Part shown: piece by piece, positions 46,501-54,148 of the stretch
Layout of the letters: every line of letters begins with the position of its first letter
Numbering within the stretch: position 1 is the first letter of the stretch
Notes under the pieces: model-generated
What the model was told of the DNA's origin: nothing
The model's database searches: none
The model's input: only the letters and a program-made list of their open reading frames with translations
Position numbers and translations under genes: made by a program
Source of the DNA: Hemerocallis citrina
Taxonomy: Eukaryota > Streptophyta > Magnoliopsida > Asparagales > Asphodelaceae
Assembly: GCA_017893485.1 (NCBI GenBank)
Contig: CM030365.1
Span: 30,960,289 to 31,024,288, forward strand
Direction: 5' to 3'
Length of the DNA: 64,000 bases

Positions 46501-46692
46501 ATTACCCTTTGGGCTTTTTAAAAGAAAAGGTTTTTTATCCATTTAAAAGAAGGCTTTTGTATAAAATAATTAAAAGCACAAATTAAAATATCTTTACTCA
46601 TCTTGATGAAAATATTTACCAAAAATACTGTACGTGCACACTACGTGCAAAAATAAATAATTTTTCATAAATTGAAAAATCAGGGCATTACA
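43572..46692 (-). repeat. Tekay 5' LTR
   Basis: Near-identical partner of 35216-38337, ending GGGCATTACA before GCTAA (46693-46697). It carries the same palindrome field (44867-45670), TATA box (46130-46140) and ACGTG cluster (46321-46345). One of the twelve palindromes differs (GGTCAACTG at about 45094 against GGTCGACTG in the 3' LTR). Confidence 0.95.
46321..46345 (-). promoter_or_regulatory. ACGTG (G-box/ABRE-like) cluster in Tekay U3
   Basis: GCACGTGTACGTG and GCACGTGC lie within 25 bp, about 185 bp upstream of the TATA box. CACGTG and ACGTG cores are bound by plant bZIP and bHLH factors. Conserved in the other LTR at 37966-37990. Regulatory use is inferred. Confidence 0.5.
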
Positions 46693-48338
46693 GCTAATGT
46701 GGCAGATTTCCTGCGAGAAAGCAAGAACCATGGGTTGAGAACAAGATGGATGAAAATCTCGTGCAAATGACTAAGGGAAGTTTACAACGTAAGGCATATG
46801 GCTAAGCAAAACACCAAGAACTTACTGTTATTTATGCCTTCGCAATCTCCAAGGCCGAGTCGCCCACAGTTCCATGCTCCATCGAGGCCTTGTACTTAGG
46901 CATGGCCAGGTGATGGACGGCATCCATGCAGCTCGTCGAGTCCCCAAGGAAGCCATCGTGCCTCTGAAGCTGCCAATCGGGGATGAAAATCCTATTCAAT
47001 TCATCGGTCAGGATTGTTTCGGCAACTGCTGTGAGTGGAGGAGCCTCCAGAGCAAGATTCGTCGAGAGTAAGGCATCCCCCACCGAGGGGGCAGATGAAA
47101 TCACAGGCATGGCCTCCAAGTCCACGATGGGGGTAGCATCGCTCTCAACCCTAGCGACCTTTGACAGCGATGGCCGGACGACCGTCCTCTTCCTTTTGCT
47201 ATCTTCGGTCTGCCTGCCACTTAGAACCGAATGCCTATTCATGATATCTTCGAAGTCCATGCCTGCACTTCCTGCGAGCACAAAGTGCAAGAAAGTGTTA
47301 AGAAAAATTGGGAAATTCAACATAAACATGGAACGACAATTAACAAAGAAATCATACTAGGGTTCATCAGACTAAGGCCTCCCCTAAAGAGACTCTCCTC
47401 CGAGACATCTCTCCAATGCAGCGTGGGTCGGTCCAAAAGAATCCCGACCATCTCCTCTTCTTCGGGGCTTAAGGTTGGCTCCATCTTCGCCCTCTTCGAC
47501 ACCCTCGGGATGTCCCATGGTAGCTTACCCCGAACTAAAAAGTACTTATCTCTCCACGCCTTCACCGAGTCAGGGCTGTCGACGAACTTAACACCCTTCC
47601 GAACCATCAAGTAGAATCGGTACTCCATACGCATCTTCTGATTGATCCTGTATAGCATACGAAGGATGTTGAGTGGAGGCTCGATCCCAGCAGCTTGACA
47701 GTAAAGCAAAAACCCTATGATGTGCCTCCAAATGTTCAGCATAAGCTGGATTGGACCAATGTCGTACCACTGCAGCACTATTTTTACGAACAGATGAAGA
47801 GGAAGGCAGGAGTCCCGCGTGAAAGGCGTTAAAGGGAAACACGCATAGATCAGAGGAGAACGAGGAACAAGATCTAACCCCGGGGCCAGGGAAGATGAGG
47901 TTGAACTCCGGAGGGATCACATAACACTTCCTAATGGTGCACAGGTCCGCCTCCGTGAGCACGGTGACAATGTCGTTTGCCTTCGTACGTTCTCGTGGCT
48001 CATTCTCCTCATAGAACTACCTCATGCCATGCTCCACACGCCTCAGCTCTTCAGTGCTGTACTGGCGAACCTCTCCCAAGGTAGTCACGGCGATCGAATG
48101 CCTTCTGAACTCGCCCATCCTCCGATCTCTCTCCACAATAGTCTCCACAATCGGCGAGGGCAGAACCATTGTACCATTCCCCTCGTCGATCCTAGAATCA
48201 TTCTTCGCAATTGTCTCCACCACCGGCGAAGACAGAACCATGGCTCCCTTCCCCTTGTCGACCTTAGAAGAAGAAGTCGAAGGGGGCACCGGCTCGACCT
48301 GAAGGAGAGGCCTCTTCACCCGAGGATACACTAGACAT
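46693..48338 (-). pseudogene. Tat-1 antisense additional ORF, exons 1-2 and start of exon 3
   Basis: The minus strand codes a protein like the plant family annotated as putative gypsy type transposon. Exon 1 (48338-47358) has a Ser/Thr-rich N-terminus, CYVIPPEFNLIFPGPG, FPFNAFHAGL, then WYDIGPIQLMLNIWRHIIGF and KGVKFVDSPDSVKAWRDKYF. Intron 1 (47357-47272, 86 bp, GTATGA to CGCAG) joins in frame to exon 2 (47271-46826, GMDFEDIMNRHSVL). Intron 2 (46825-46711, GTAAGT to CGCAG) leads to exon 3 (46710-46693), which is cut by the Tekay element. Damage: a stop near 48018, a frameshift near 47820 and a TAA just before intron 2. Antisense ORFs after pol are known in the Tat lineage; the function is unknown. 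Confidence 0.8.
48160..48303 (-). repeat. 72-bp internal duplication in the antisense ORF
   Basis: Two 24-codon units lie in tandem (VDKGKGAMVLSSPVVETI and IDEGNGTMVLPSPIVETI) near the N-terminus. It is in frame, in the low-complexity leader of exon 1. Confidence 0.75.
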
Positions 48339-48560
48339 CTCTTAAAATAAAATAAATTACTTGTTTAAGTAACAGTTTAGGTCGGAAAACTCGTCGGAAA
48401 ACGGAAAAGACCACCGGAACCTTCCGCAAGCACTAAATAGAGGGATTCTCAGGTGGGGTGAAAGTGAGGAAGTGTGGTAAAATGAGGAGGGGGGAGATTT
48501 AAATGAAATCTTGTAGGGTTTGGGCCTACAACGTATTGGGCCTTTAGGAAGCCCAAGAGG
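48339..48560 (-). promoter_or_regulatory. Probable antisense promoter and 5' leader of the Tat-1 additional ORF
   Basis: On the minus strand an ATTTAAAT TATA-like motif (about 48498-48505) is followed by a pyrimidine-rich leader (CTCCCCCCTCCTC) and then the ORF start at 48338. This matches the layout of plant promoters and suggests the antisense ORF has its own start of transcription. Inferred from sequence only. Confidence 0.45.
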
Positions 48561-48694
48561 CGTGGAATCCTAAGCAGTCGGAATGCAAAACGAAAAAGAG
48601 TCAGAAGGAAAAACGACAAAGCAGTAGGAAGGAAAAATGACAAAGGAGTTAGAATGCAAAGCAACACAACTGCTCACCGACCATAACAGCGTGT

Positions 48695-49690
48695 CACTTG
48701 ATCGTCTGCCACAACATGCGAACAGACGATGTTCTGAACAAAGAATGGGCAAAATGGCATTGACCATTCAACGGTCTAGAGCCACGTGTCGCCCGCCAGT
48801 AGTTCGACATTTGCTTGCCCATCGTTCGACATTTGCTCGCCAAGCTCACAACAACATGTCGAACAGACGATTTTCCGAACAAAAAAGGGAAATATGGCGT
48901 TGACCAGTCAACGGTCTAGGGCCACATGTCGCAAGCCTATAGTTCGACATTCGTTCGCCCATCGTTCGACATTTGCTCACCACGCTCGCCACAACATGTC
49001 GAACAGACGATGTTCCGAACGAAAAATGTGCAAAATGGCGTTGACCAGTCAACGGACTAGGGCCACATGTCGCCCGTCTGTAGTTCGACATTTGCTCGCC
49101 ACGCTCACCACAACATGTCGAACAGACGATGTTCCAAACGAAAAAGGACAAAATGGCGTTGACAAGTCAACGATCTAGAGCCACGTGTCGCCCGCCTGTA
49201 GTTTGACATTCGCTCGCCCATCGTTCGACATTTTCTTGCCAAGCTCGCCACAACATGTCAAACAAACGATGTTCTGTACGAAAAATGGGCAAAATGGCGC
49301 TGACTAGTCAACTGTCTAAAGCCATTGGCCGCCTTAGTTTGATATTCGCTCGCCCATCGTTTGACATTTTCTTGCCACGCTCGCCACAACATGTCGAACA
49401 GATGATGTTCCGAATGAAAAACGGGTAAAATGGCATTGACCAGTCAACGGTCTAAAGCCACGTGTTGCCCACCCGTTGTTTGACATTTGCTCGCCCATCG
49501 TTCGACATTTGCTCGCCATGCTCGCATCAACATGTCGAACAAACGATGTTCCGAACGAAAAATGGCCAAAATGGCATTGACCAGTCAACAGCTTAAAAGC
49601 CACGTGTCGCTCGCCTGACGTTCGACGCACCATTCGCCCTGTTCGCCACCACACGCCGAATAGACGATGTTCTGAACGAAATGTGGGGAA
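48695..49690 (+). repeat. Tat-1 3' UTR minisatellite, seven units of about 140 bp
   Basis: Imperfect tandem units recur with the landmark TTGACCAGTCAAC at about 48758 (variant), 48901, 49041, 49159, 49302, 49438 and 49576, so spacing is about 118-143 bp. Each unit contains an inverted pair TTGAC/GTCAA, usually a CCACGTGTCG or CCACATGTCG, and GAACAGACGATGTTC. It lies between the antisense ORF promoter and the polypurine tract. Tat-lineage 3' UTRs are known to carry such arrays. Frames of about 100 residues across it are repeat artefacts. Confidence 0.85.
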
Positions 49691-50169
49691 AATGCAAGTC
49701 CCTGATTGGTCATCCGAGATCGCGCCAGAGCTCGATCAACGCTCGAGATTGCACCACGTCGATATTCATATGATTAATTCTTTTATTTTAATTATTATTC
49801 GAATTAGTTATTTAAAAATTGCAAAAAACAATTAAAAATTCTAAAAATTAATTTAAAAGATTCTTTAAAATAATTATAAATTCAAGGAAACATTTTTTGG
49901 GCTCCTGTATAAATAATTATTAATTAGAACGATTAATTAACACTTTTTTGAAAATAGATCGTCACTTCGCAAAATTGAATATAAAATTGAAAAATGATTA
50001 CAAAATTAGAAAAAATCTAGAAAATTCTGAGAATAATCCTGGGCACTTTGCAAGCTCAATTTGGCACCGTTACACTTCGGGCAAGATCCAAACCCCCTGA
50101 AGAACTTCGATATAATCTCGTACGCCATTAGAACAACCAAGCTACTCCTCAAAGACTGTTAAACTCAGT

Positions 50170-50189
50170 CTCCAGGAGTAGGGGGCTCG
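50170..50189 (+). promoter_or_regulatory. Tat-1 polypurine tract
   Basis: CCAGGAGTAGGGGGCTCG directly precedes a TG-starting LTR at 50190. Purine-rich with a G run, as expected for plus-strand priming. Confidence 0.65.
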
Positions 50190-50799
50190 TGATATGGCTA
50201 AAAATTGGATTGAATCGAGATCGTTCAAATCGGGTACGAATCATAAAATTCTCAGGGGTAAAAAGATAATTTCACCTACAAACGGGTCCGAATGGAGAAC
50301 TGGGTCTTTCTTCAAAAGCCCAATAGCCGAAAAACAGATCTGTCCTACTGGGTATAGGTAGTAACCCATTACAAACCAACCCAGATGGATAAAGAGTGAT
50401 TCAAATTCGTGATTATCTCTAAGAGGCGGTTTGAACCACCTCTTATCATGAAATGAGTCTAAACTCTCCATCTTATCCATAAACATCCGGAAGTAGAGAT
50501 TTATCCTTATCTCTAAACTGGTTTCTATGGTAACTATAAATACACCTCTCCCTCCACCGTGACAAGATAATCAATCTTTTTCTACCTAAAGCTCTTTCAT
50601 AATCCTTCAGGTTACTGAAAAGAGCGTCGAAGGGTTCATCGTTGGGATCCATCCCGGTGTATCGAACTTTGTGCAAGTTCACGGTAGCGACGAGAAACCA
50701 GTCAACATGCCGGTAAAAGTCAACAGGTTTGCTGATTTGTTTCGGTCAAGAATCCACAAATTCATCTGTTTGCTCCTGCACCCGAAATCCACAGCAACA
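50190..50799 (+). repeat. Tat-1 3' LTR
   Basis: Starts TGATATGGCT after the polypurine tract. It has a TATA box ACTATAAATACA (50533-50544) and then the block GTCGAAGGGTTCATC, GGGATCCATCCCGGTGTA, which resembles the Tat-2 LTR (GTCGGAGGGCCTGCC, GGGATCAACCCCGGTGT). The right end is placed at a CCACAGCA near 50799. It cannot be verified because the 5' LTR is outside the window. Confidence 0.65.
50533..50544 (+). promoter_or_regulatory. TATA box in Tat-1 LTR
   Basis: ACTATAAATACA, followed about 60-100 bp later by the conserved R/U5 block shared with the Tat-2 LTR. Confidence 0.65.
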
Positions 50800-50989
50800 T
50801 GTATAATACCCATTTTTATACAATAAAAATAAATTTGAGAGAGCGTAAAATTGTAGAAATACAAAATACGTAGAATATGTATATTAACAATGTTACGAAT
50901 ATTTCACGTAACGAAAAATATACGTAAATTCTTGTTATTATAGAAAGCATATTATACATTAAAATTTGGGGTAAAAATAATAACCGCTT

Positions 50990-51890
50990 CTTACTTGTGA
51001 TGGTCGTTGGCCTCTACCACTGCTAGATGGTTGTGACGATCCACTCGGTCGCACCATTTCTCTGTTAACATTAATAAAGCATTTCTTATGATAAAAATTC
51101 AAGTATTGGGATTACACTAGTCGTTTCAATACACTACTCATTTCAATATCGACAACATCTGAACACACTACTTATATCCATTCATACATTCACAAATCTT
51201 CAATATTTTGAAAAATAGACCAATTCTCATATATTAAAAATTCGATGATTGAGTACTCGTACCAAGACACTACTCATATGAATATCCTACTCATATCAAT
51301 ATCGAAAGCTGGTCTCAATACTCGTATCATACTATTACTCATAACAATCTCCACAATATCTCAACACTACATATTTATATGCATACATATATATAAATCT
51401 CATATCAACATCCATTCATACATACAAATAAATCTTCATAACTTTGAAAAATATAGCAATTCTAGTTTATAGAAAATTTCCACAACATCTCATATACTAC
51501 ATTGTCAATTCTAATATAAAAATTTTCACATCCATTCATAATACTACTCATACCAATCTCCACAACATCTCATATACTACATTTTCAATATAAATCTCAA
51601 TACATAAAGTAAATATTTTTAAAGAAATTAAGGGTTTTCAAAAACTTAGCACAATTTCGGATTAAAGATGAGCTATAGAAAAATTGGCGCTGAGATCCAA
51701 GTGAACGTAGAGAGGAGGGAATCAGAGGGGATGAGAATTAGGATTTATGGATGAGTATTTTTTGAATTATTTGAGGATATGAAAGAGAATAGATTGAAGG
51801 AGAAGAAGTGGGATCTGGGGTCTAAGGGTTTTGAGTTCGGGAGTGGAGGGAGATAGAGATAAAGTGAAAGGGGAAGGAGAAGAGCATGCC
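50990..51890 (-). pseudogene. 5' end of an unidentified minus-strand gene or transposon gene
   Basis: On the minus strand a TATAAAG near 51890 is followed by a pyrimidine-rich leader, then an acceptor-like TTAACAG at about 51062 and an ATG at 51057. The exon 51057-50995 encodes MVRPSGSSQPSSSGRGQRPS plus Gln and ends at a strong donor (GTAAGA, 50994-50989). The following intron is cut by the Tat-1 LTR near 50800, so later exons lie outside the window. The Ser/Pro/Gly-rich start resembles N-termini of plant transposon-borne proteins, but no domain is visible. AT-rich repeats (ACTACTCATA-like) fill the supposed leader intron (51080-51600). Confidence 0.4.
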
Positions 51891-51913
51891 ACTTTATATG
51901 AAAATAATATTAT

Positions 51914-52165
51914 ACTGATGCCGCTATTGCCAATAGCGTCATCAGCTTAAGGATGACGTTATTGGGAATAGCGACATTAGTTATAAGATGTTTCAACACT
52001 TAAAATTTTTTTCTCAAGTTAAACAACTAATTATAGAATGTGATATGTACTAATGTCGTTACCTCGAAGAGTGGCTTATTAAAATTGTTTTACAGATGCC
52101 GCTATTGAAAATAGCGGCATCAAAATAACATATGTCGTTGTTGTCAATAGCGTTTTATGCTGACG
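51914..52165 (+). repeat. Inverted-repeat cluster with GCCGCTATTG stems
   Basis: Three related hairpins are seen: GATGCCGCTATTG/CAATAGCGTCATC (51918-51944), GATGACGTTATT/AATAGCGACATT (51953-51979) and a perfect GATGCCGCTATT/AATAGCGGCATC with a 3-base loop (52096-52122). Another related half follows at about 52132-52155. They lie upstream of the promoter at 51890 and may be the subterminal region of a DNA transposon. No CACTA end is seen. Confidence 0.65.
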
Positions 52166-52270
52166 TGTCCAAAGTAGGTCAGTTGGATAAATATTTTCAG
52201 AACTGGGTCAGTTTGGTAATTATTTTCAAAAAGTGGGTCAGTATGAAAAAATACTCAAAAACCTTAAAAT
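52150..52270 (+). repeat. GGGTCAGT direct repeats
   Basis: GTAGGTCAGTTGG, CTGGGTCAGTTTGG and GTGGGTCAGTATG repeat at about 30-bp spacing with ATATTTTCA-type spacers. Short tandem structure next to the hairpin cluster; function unknown. Confidence 0.55.
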
Positions 52271-52271
52271 T

Positions 52272-52590
52272 TGAGGGGCCCCGAATTTTGCGCATTTTTA
52301 AGGGGCCAAAAAAAATTTCCTGTATTTATCTATGGGTGTTTTGTGTGTAATGTTTTTAAGTCAGCCCAAATTTAGTTTTTTGAGGTTTTGTTTTTTAAAT
52401 TAGTTTTGGGCCGCCTTATTTTAGTTGTGCTTGAGTTTGTATGTAGAGTTATTTCTCAAATCCCTAAATGTCCATATACTTTTTTCGTATAAATCAGTTT
52501 TTTTACCATTTTTAAAAATATATATATTTTGTATAAGGACCCCATTTCGGAAGTTCACATTGGGCCGCCATAAACTAAGGGCCGGCCCTG
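52272..52590 (+). mobile_element. hAT-like non-autonomous transposon remnant
   Basis: GGGGCC/GGGCCGCC blocks near both ends and a right end AAGGGCCGGCCCTG (52577-52590) match the CAGGGCCGGCCC-type terminal repeats of plant hAT elements. The left terminal repeat is missing: sequence begins at GAGGGGCCCCGAATTTTG. I see no 8-bp duplication (right flank ATGTTTAT). No coding sequence. Confidence 0.5.
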
Positions 52591-52716
52591 ATGTTTATAC
52601 ACTTCAACTTAAATATGAGCGATGAGATTAGTTTTATTAAGCTGGTTCTCCACCTATTACAAAACTCCAATTCTTTAGTTATATAATAGCAGCTATTATA
52701 ATATTAGAGCTAAGAA

Positions 52717-53285
52717 TGTGGAGCCCATCTTTGAAGATCATTATTAATTTAGTGAGTGACATAGGGTAAAATGGTGTGGCCAATCTTATGCCAGCAGACC
52801 TCCTCAAAAAGCGCTCACCCAGGATAATCAAGTCAACAAAAGTCAACTGGGTCTCTGCCAGCTCAGGCCCACAGGTAAACGGGTCCGACCCGGCCCGTTA
52901 GGCCTCAGACCCGTTTACCACTGCATATAAATATTTCACCCCCTCCCTCACTTAAAAGGTAATCAATCTTTCCCCTCTCAAACCCTAGTTACTGTTACTC
53001 TTCTTCAGTGACTGACTAAACCGTCGGAGGGCCTGCCACCGGGATCAACCCCGGTGTTCCTAGGCTGAGTTCAGGTACACGAGACCATTAGATCCAAGCC
53101 TCTAGATCCGAGCCGAGCCTCCAGATCCGAGCCGAGCATCCGATCTCCACCTCGCTCCCGCCTACTCCCAAGCCGTACCCTCGGCTGAGGGTCAGGTGTA
53201 CCATCCGTACCGGAGCTTCCGCAAAAATACAAATCAAGAAGAACTCACACCTGGTGCAGCCACCCCCCAAAAATAAACCGCATCA
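52717..53285 (+). repeat. Tat-2 5' LTR
   Basis: From TGTGGAGCCC (52717) to ACCGCATCA (53285). It has a TATA box CATATAAATAT (52924-52934) and the conserved block GTCGGAGGGCCTGCC with GGGATCAACCCCGGTGTTCC. The inner end is set by the PBS. The outer end is less certain; a TGACATAGGG 40 bp later is an alternative. Confidence 0.7.
52924..52934 (+). promoter_or_regulatory. TATA box in Tat-2 LTR
   Basis: CATATAAATAT, about 90-110 bp before the conserved R/U5 block also seen in the Tat-1 LTR. Confidence 0.65.
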
Positions 53286-53306
53286 GGTTGGCACCGTCTG
53301 TGGGAA
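53286..53306 (+). promoter_or_regulatory. Tat-2 primer-binding site region
   Basis: GGTTGGCACCGTCTGTGGGA matches the TTGGCGCCGTCTGTGGGAA motif typical of Tat and Athila elements (one transition, CG to CA). Confidence 0.85.
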
Positions 53307-53368
53307 ATCGTCGGTACCGACCATAGCCCGATCCCGACTAGGGACGTCACCTCAGAATCCGAACTCAC

Positions 53369-54148
53369 ATGGCACCCAAGCCAAGGAGAGCTGTCACCTT
53401 TGCACATCGCCAGGACATTCCACCTCAGGACGTCCCCACCGACACTCATGGATCCAACAATTTGAGGGTCAGCCTCGGACACCAGTCGGGCGCCTCTAGC
53501 TCTGTCATACCCGATCTGCGTCGGGTCATCGAGAACCGACAGGCAAGTCAGACTGGGGGAGGGGCCGCTTCCAACTGGTCGCGAACCGTCCCAGACCTCC
53601 GCCCCAAGAGAGGGAGCCGGCGCTCAGTCGCATCTACCGAAGGCCACCGCCCCAACGCAACCTGGCTAAATGGGCCCCAGTCACCCACCGGGAGTTCCAA
53701 GACTTCCGAAAAGAGATCATAGAGGCTATCCTAGGGACCCCTGTCAACGAAATGCTCCACCGCTCTCACTTGTAATCGGATGTCGGGGCAAGCGCGTCCC
53801 GTGGCCCGACAGTCCTGCCGAAGTATGACGAGGACATCCTAAGATGCCTCCAGGAAATGGAGAACCGCCTCGACCACTTCGGTGATGGCGACGCGAGGCC
53901 GACCAGACCACCTTTCTCCGCTGCAATCCTACAAGCAGAAATACCCCAAAACTTCCGGCCTCCCCAGTTTGAGACCTATAACGGTGAGAGTGATCCACCT
54001 GATCACATGGAGGGTTTCCAGCCCCTCATGATGATTCACAGTGCTTTGGATCCCTTGACATGCCGCGCATTCCTTGCAACCCTCCGGGGTCCGGCTCGGG
54101 AATGGTTCTCCAAGCTCGTCCCCGGCTCGATCTTCTCGTATGTCCAAG
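53369..54148 (+). pseudogene. gag: Tat-2 gag, N-terminal part
   Basis: Starts MAPKPRRAVTFAHRQDI at 53369. The first frame stops at 53720-53722 and the capsid segment lies in another frame from 53857 (NFRPPQFETYNGESDPPDHM, LRGPAREWFSKLVPGSIFSY). Reading is cut at about 54148 and resumes at 58184 (QLEANFLAHFV). Homologous to Tat-1 gag 2049-2896. Confidence 0.88.

Larger units (their letters stand above)
35216..46692 (-). mobile_element. Tekay/Del-type chromovirus (Ty3-gypsy), near complete
   Basis: An 11.5-kb minus-strand element with LTRs of 3122 bp (35216-38337) and 3121 bp (43572-46692), target duplication GCTAA, PBS at 43553-43570 and a polypurine tract at 38340-38352. The order is leader ORF, gag, protease, RT, RNase H, integrase and C-terminal chromodomain. 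The LTRs are close: about 9 differences in the first 350 aligned bases by eye, fewer further in. It is therefore among the youngest insertions here. It carries a gag frameshift, a mutated zinc knuckle, a stop before RT and a TAG in RNase H, so it cannot move by itself. Confidence 0.95.
2049..50799 (+). mobile_element. Tat-1: Tat-lineage Ty3-gypsy retrotransposon, 5' end outside the window
   Basis: This is the outermost recognisable element. Its parts in order are gag (2049-2896 and 28643-29215), protease (29329-29805), RT/RNase H (29940-31107), a second RNase H (31108-31695), integrase (31696-33065), an antisense additional ORF (48338 to 33626), a minisatellite 3' UTR (48695-49690), a polypurine tract (about 50170-50189) and a 3' LTR (50190-50799). 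A second RNase H plus an antisense ORF downstream of pol is the known Tat-lineage layout. It is interrupted by LTR-A (target duplication GACAA) and by the Tekay element (target duplication GCTAA). The coding regions contain several stops and frameshifts, so it is inactive. Its 5' LTR lies left of the window. Confidence 0.85.

Noticed and set aside
48637..49654. 88-130 residue ORFs across the Tat-1 minisatellite
   Set aside because: They arise because repeat units lack stops in several frames; both strands are open, so there is no evidence of coding.
51900..52160. microRNA precursor
   Set aside because: The perfect hairpin has arms of only 12-13 bp, too short for a plant pre-miRNA stem; the family of similar hairpins points to transposon structure.
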